Assembly (NCBI RefSeq): GCF_026011795.1
Contig: NZ_BRVS01000018.1
Location: 1 to 64,000, forward strand
DNA: 64,000 nt
Reading direction: 5' to 3'
Source: Arthrobacter mangrovi
Lineage (GTDB): Bacteria > Actinomycetota > Actinomycetes > Actinomycetales > Micrococcaceae
The number at the start of each line of letters is the position of its first letter. Position 1 is the stretch's first letter. Shown here one piece after another: positions 62,030 through 64,000 of this stretch. The notes under the pieces were generated by a model. The model did no database searches, had not been told where the DNA came from, and saw only the letters and a list, made by a program, of their open reading frames with translations. Both the position numbers and the translations under genes were made by a program.

Positions 62030-62812
62030 GTGCATGCAGAGACGAACTCCGCCCTGGTCCGCAGCAGCGACCTCACCCGCTACCGGCTCGCGCCGAACCC
62101 GGGTCCGATGTCCCTGGACGGCACCCAGTCCTACGTCATCGCGGCCCCCGAAAGCCGGCGCGTCGCCGTCGTCGATCCCGGACCGCTGGACGAGACGCAC
62201 CTGAGGGAACTCGCCGGCAGCGGACAGGTAGAGCTCGTACTGATTACGCACCACCACATCGACCACACGGAGGCCAGCGCCCGGTTCCGCGAGCTGACCG
62301 GCGCGCCGGTGCGCGCGCTGGATCCCGCACAGTGCCACGGCGGGGAGCCGCTGAGGGACGGCGAAACCATCGAGGCGGCGGGCGTCAGGATCGACGTCCT
62401 CGCCACGCCCGGCCACACCGCGGACTCGGTTTCCTTCCACTTGCCCCAGGACGGCGCCCGCGGTTCCGTGCTGACCGGTGATACCATCCTCGGCCGCGGC
62501 ACCACGATCATCGCCTACCCGGACGGGCGGCTCGGGCCGTACCTCGACTCCCTCGCGCGGCTGCAGGGGCTGGGGCCGGCCACGGTGCTGCCCGCGCACG
62601 GCGGGACCTTGCCGGACCTGGCCGCCATCTGCCGCGAATATTCCGACCACCGGCACCAGCGGCTCGGGCAGATCCGGGCCGCGCTCGAGGTACTGGGCGG
62701 GGATGCCTCCGTGGCGGCCGTGACGGACCAGGTCTACTTCGATATCGACCCGTCGGTCCGCGGGGCCGCGGAGGCTTCCGTGGCGGCCCAGCTGGACTAC
62801 CTGCGCGGCTGA
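62030..62812 (+). CDS. Metallo-beta-lactamase-fold hydrolase (LACTB2-like)
   Basis: 260 residues, GTG start at 62030. Metal motif THHHIDHTEA (HxHxDH), then LATPGHTADSVSF (third His), VLTGDTILGRGTT (bridging Asp), and LPAHGG (last His). The C-terminal 60 residues (HRHQRLGQIRAALEVLGG) form the winged-helix-like extension of LACTB2-type enzymes, which act as endoribonucleases or thioester hydrolases. No ribosome site; CACAAT ends 6 nt before the GTG, a weak leaderless signal. Confidence 0.88.
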   Translation: MHAETNSALVRSSDLTRYRLAPNPGPMSLDGTQSYVIAAPESRRVAVVDPGPLDETHLRELAGSGQVELVLITHHHIDHTEASARFRELTGAPVRALDPAQCHGGEPLRDGETIEAAGVRIDVLATPGHTADSVSFHLPQDGARGSVLTGDTILGRGTTIIAYPDGRLGPYLDSLARLQGLGPATVLPAHGGTLPDLAAICREYSDHRHQRLGQIRAALEVLGGDASVAAVTDQVYFDIDPSVRGAAEASVAAQLDYLRG

Positions 62813-62872
62813 CGTCGCTCGGCAGTCCGGCGCCGGTCCGTGCCGCCGCCGCGAACCGGGCCGGGCAAACGT

Positions 62873-62878
62873 TAGGCT
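62873..62878 (+). promoter_or_regulatory. -10 box, leaderless start of the FAH-family gene
   Basis: TAGGCT ends 6 nt before the ATG at 62885; the space is AGCCCC, with no ribosome site. Confidence 0.5.
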
Positions 62879-62884
62879 AGCCCC

Positions 62885-63658
62885 ATGCGTATAGCCCGAT
62901 TTGTAGTTGATTCCGACCCGGCCTTCGGCATTGTCGAGGGTGACGAAGGCAGCGAGGAGATCGCCGTCATCAGCGGCGACCCGTTCTTCACCGGTATCCA
63001 GCCCACCGGCACCCGGCACAAGCTCGAGGATGTGCGGCTGCTGGCCCCGATCATCCCGAGGAGCAAGGTGGTGGGCATCGGGCGCAACTACGCCGAGCAC
63101 ATCAAGGAAATGGGCAACGAGACGCCGCCGGCTCCGCTGATGTTCCTCAAGCCCAACACCTCGGTGATCGGCCCGAACGAGCCTATGCCGCTGCCGGAAT
63201 TCTCGGACGAGGTCTCCTACGAGGCCGAACTTTGCGTGGTGATCGGCCGGATCTGCAAGGACGTGCCGGTGGACCGCGTAGACGAGGTCATTTTCGGCTA
63301 CACCTGCGGCAACGACCTGACCGCGCGCGACGCCCAGCGCACCGACAACCAGTGGGCCCGCGCCAAGGGCTTCGACGGGTCGGCGCCGATCGGTCCGTGG
63401 ATCGAGACGGAACTGGACCCCGAAGACCTGGCCGTGCGCGGCCGGCTGGACGGCGAGCTGAAGCAGGACGGGCGCACGTCGCAGATGATCTGGGGCGTCC
63501 GCGAGCTGGTGTCCTACGTCTCGCAGGCCTTCACGCTGCTGCCGGGCGACATCATCATGACCGGCACGCCGGCCGGCGTCGGCACCATCGAGGCCGGCCA
63601 GCGCTACGAGGTGGAGATCGAAGGGATCGGCCGCCTTTCCAATACCGCCCGCCGGTAA
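62885..63658 (+). CDS. Fumarylacetoacetate hydrolase-family protein
   Basis: 257 residues. FAH fold: IPRSKVVGIGRNYAEHIKEMG, FLKPNTSVIGPNEPMPLP, metal ligands in SYEAELCVVIG (two Glu) and FGYTCGNDLTARDAQ (Asp), WARAKGFDGSAPIGPWI, and GDIIMTGTPAGVG. Family members hydrolyse, hydrate or decarboxylate acylpyruvates and related 2-oxo acids (HpcE, FAHD1, oxaloacetate decarboxylase). The bacterial group with this start often sits near gltX; here the neighbour is unknown. A membrane-protein gene follows at once (TAAATG). Confidence 0.92.
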   Translation: MRIARFVVDSDPAFGIVEGDEGSEEIAVISGDPFFTGIQPTGTRHKLEDVRLLAPIIPRSKVVGIGRNYAEHIKEMGNETPPAPLMFLKPNTSVIGPNEPMPLPEFSDEVSYEAELCVVIGRICKDVPVDRVDEVIFGYTCGNDLTARDAQRTDNQWARAKGFDGSAPIGPWIETELDPEDLAVRGRLDGELKQDGRTSQMIWGVRELVSYVSQAFTLLPGDIIMTGTPAGVGTIEAGQRYEVEIEGIGRLSNTARR

Positions 63659-64000
63659 ATGCCGACGGCGGTGCCCTCCCGGGTGCGCGCCGCGCGGCTT
63701 GTGGCGCTGGTGCTGTCGCCGGGTGTCGTGTGGGGCGCAACGATGGTTCTCGGCGCCGCGACCGCTTCGTCCGGGGCCCGGGCGCTGGCGTGGGGGATCG
63801 GTGCCGCAGTCCTCATCTGCCTGGTGCCGTGGCTCATCGTCACGAAGCTGGACCGGCAGGGTCAGCTGCGCCGGGGAATCCGGCGTTTCGGGCTGACTCC
63901 GCTGGCCGTGTGCGCCGGCGCCTTGATGTACGGCGTGCTGCGCGCGATCCGCTGGCTCGACGGGCCGCTGTCCCTGGCAGCGGTGATCTTCGCCGCCTGC
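63659..64000 (+). CDS. Membrane protein, cut by the window end
   Basis: 114 codons, open to the window edge. The ATG shares an A with the preceding TAA (TAAATG), so translation is probably coupled. Three hydrophobic segments so far: LVALVLSPGVVWGATMVLG, ALAWGIGAAVLICLVPWLIV, and PLAVCAGALMYGVL, with a basic loop TKLDRQGQLRRGIRR. It may be a phosphatase-type or other polytopic protein; the part seen is not enough to name it. Confidence 0.7.
   Translation, partial: MPTAVPSRVRAARLVALVLSPGVVWGATMVLGAATASSGARALAWGIGAAVLICLVPWLIVTKLDRQGQLRRGIRRFGLTPLAVCAGALMYGVLRAIRWLDGPLSLAAVIFAAC

Overview
This window looks like chromosome from a high-GC actinobacterium, most like Arthrobacter and relatives (Micrococcaceae). 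The reasons are strong GC bias at third codon positions, many GTG/TTG starts, malate:quinone oxidoreductase, an actinobacterial BCAA cluster, and many -10 boxes placed 6-7 nt before a start codon (leaderless mRNAs). No transposase, phage gene, CRISPR array or rRNA was found. Two tRNA genes are present (Leu-UAG and Lys-CUU, both minus strand). The genus is an inference.

Layout. 1-6.8 kb: a soluble Ser/Thr kinase; a minus-strand operon of 2-oxoacid dehydrogenase E1alpha, E1beta, a stand-alone lipoyl-domain protein and an alpha/beta hydrolase (resembling a split AcoC-type E2); an amino-acid permease; and a divergent Lrp/AsnC regulator. 6.8-14 kb: an imperfect repeat cluster, then a NUDIX-type NrtR regulator and a tightly coupled nadA-nadB-nadC-cysteine desulfurase operon, then a transglutaminase-like protein. 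14-21.5 kb: a lipoprotein, a luciferase-like monooxygenase/MarR operon with a palindromic operator candidate, an RND exporter and mqo. 21.7-29.2 kb: a peptide ABC transporter with two substrate-binding lipoproteins, a fused double ATPase, two permeases and a small membrane protein. 29.6-37.7 kb: tRNA-Leu, bcp, a MarR regulator, several hypothetical membrane or small proteins, a PanE-like reductase, a HemK-like methyltransferase, tRNA-Lys and a PQQ-type sugar dehydrogenase.

37.7-45.2 kb: ilvD, then the ilvB leader peptide and attenuator, ilvB-ilvN-ilvC, and serA. 45.2-48.7 kb: a large FtsX-like permease with its ATPase. 48.8-52.5 kb: metG, a helical hypothetical protein and a second amino-acid permease. 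52.7-58.1 kb: a MacB-like ABC exporter beside a NarL-type two-component system. 58.3-64 kb: leuB, ilvE, a secreted M14-like peptidase, a metallo-beta-lactamase-fold hydrolase, a fumarylacetoacetase-family enzyme and a truncated membrane protein.

How it fits together. ilvD, ilvBNC, leuB and ilvE supply most steps of Val/Ile/Leu synthesis, with the ilvB leader peptide sensing branched-chain aminoacyl-tRNA. The E1/lipoyl/hydrolase operon with its Lrp neighbour plausibly works on 2-oxoacids or acetoin in the opposite, catabolic direction. The nad operon pairs quinolinate synthase with its own Fe-S sulfur donor.

Most interesting structure beyond the genes: the split E2-like pair; a 32-bp extended palindrome upstream of E1alpha; at least seven leaderless-type starts including a leaderless attenuator peptide; three short tandem duplications lying across stop codons; and an unlisted 49-residue membrane microprotein at 34313-34462.
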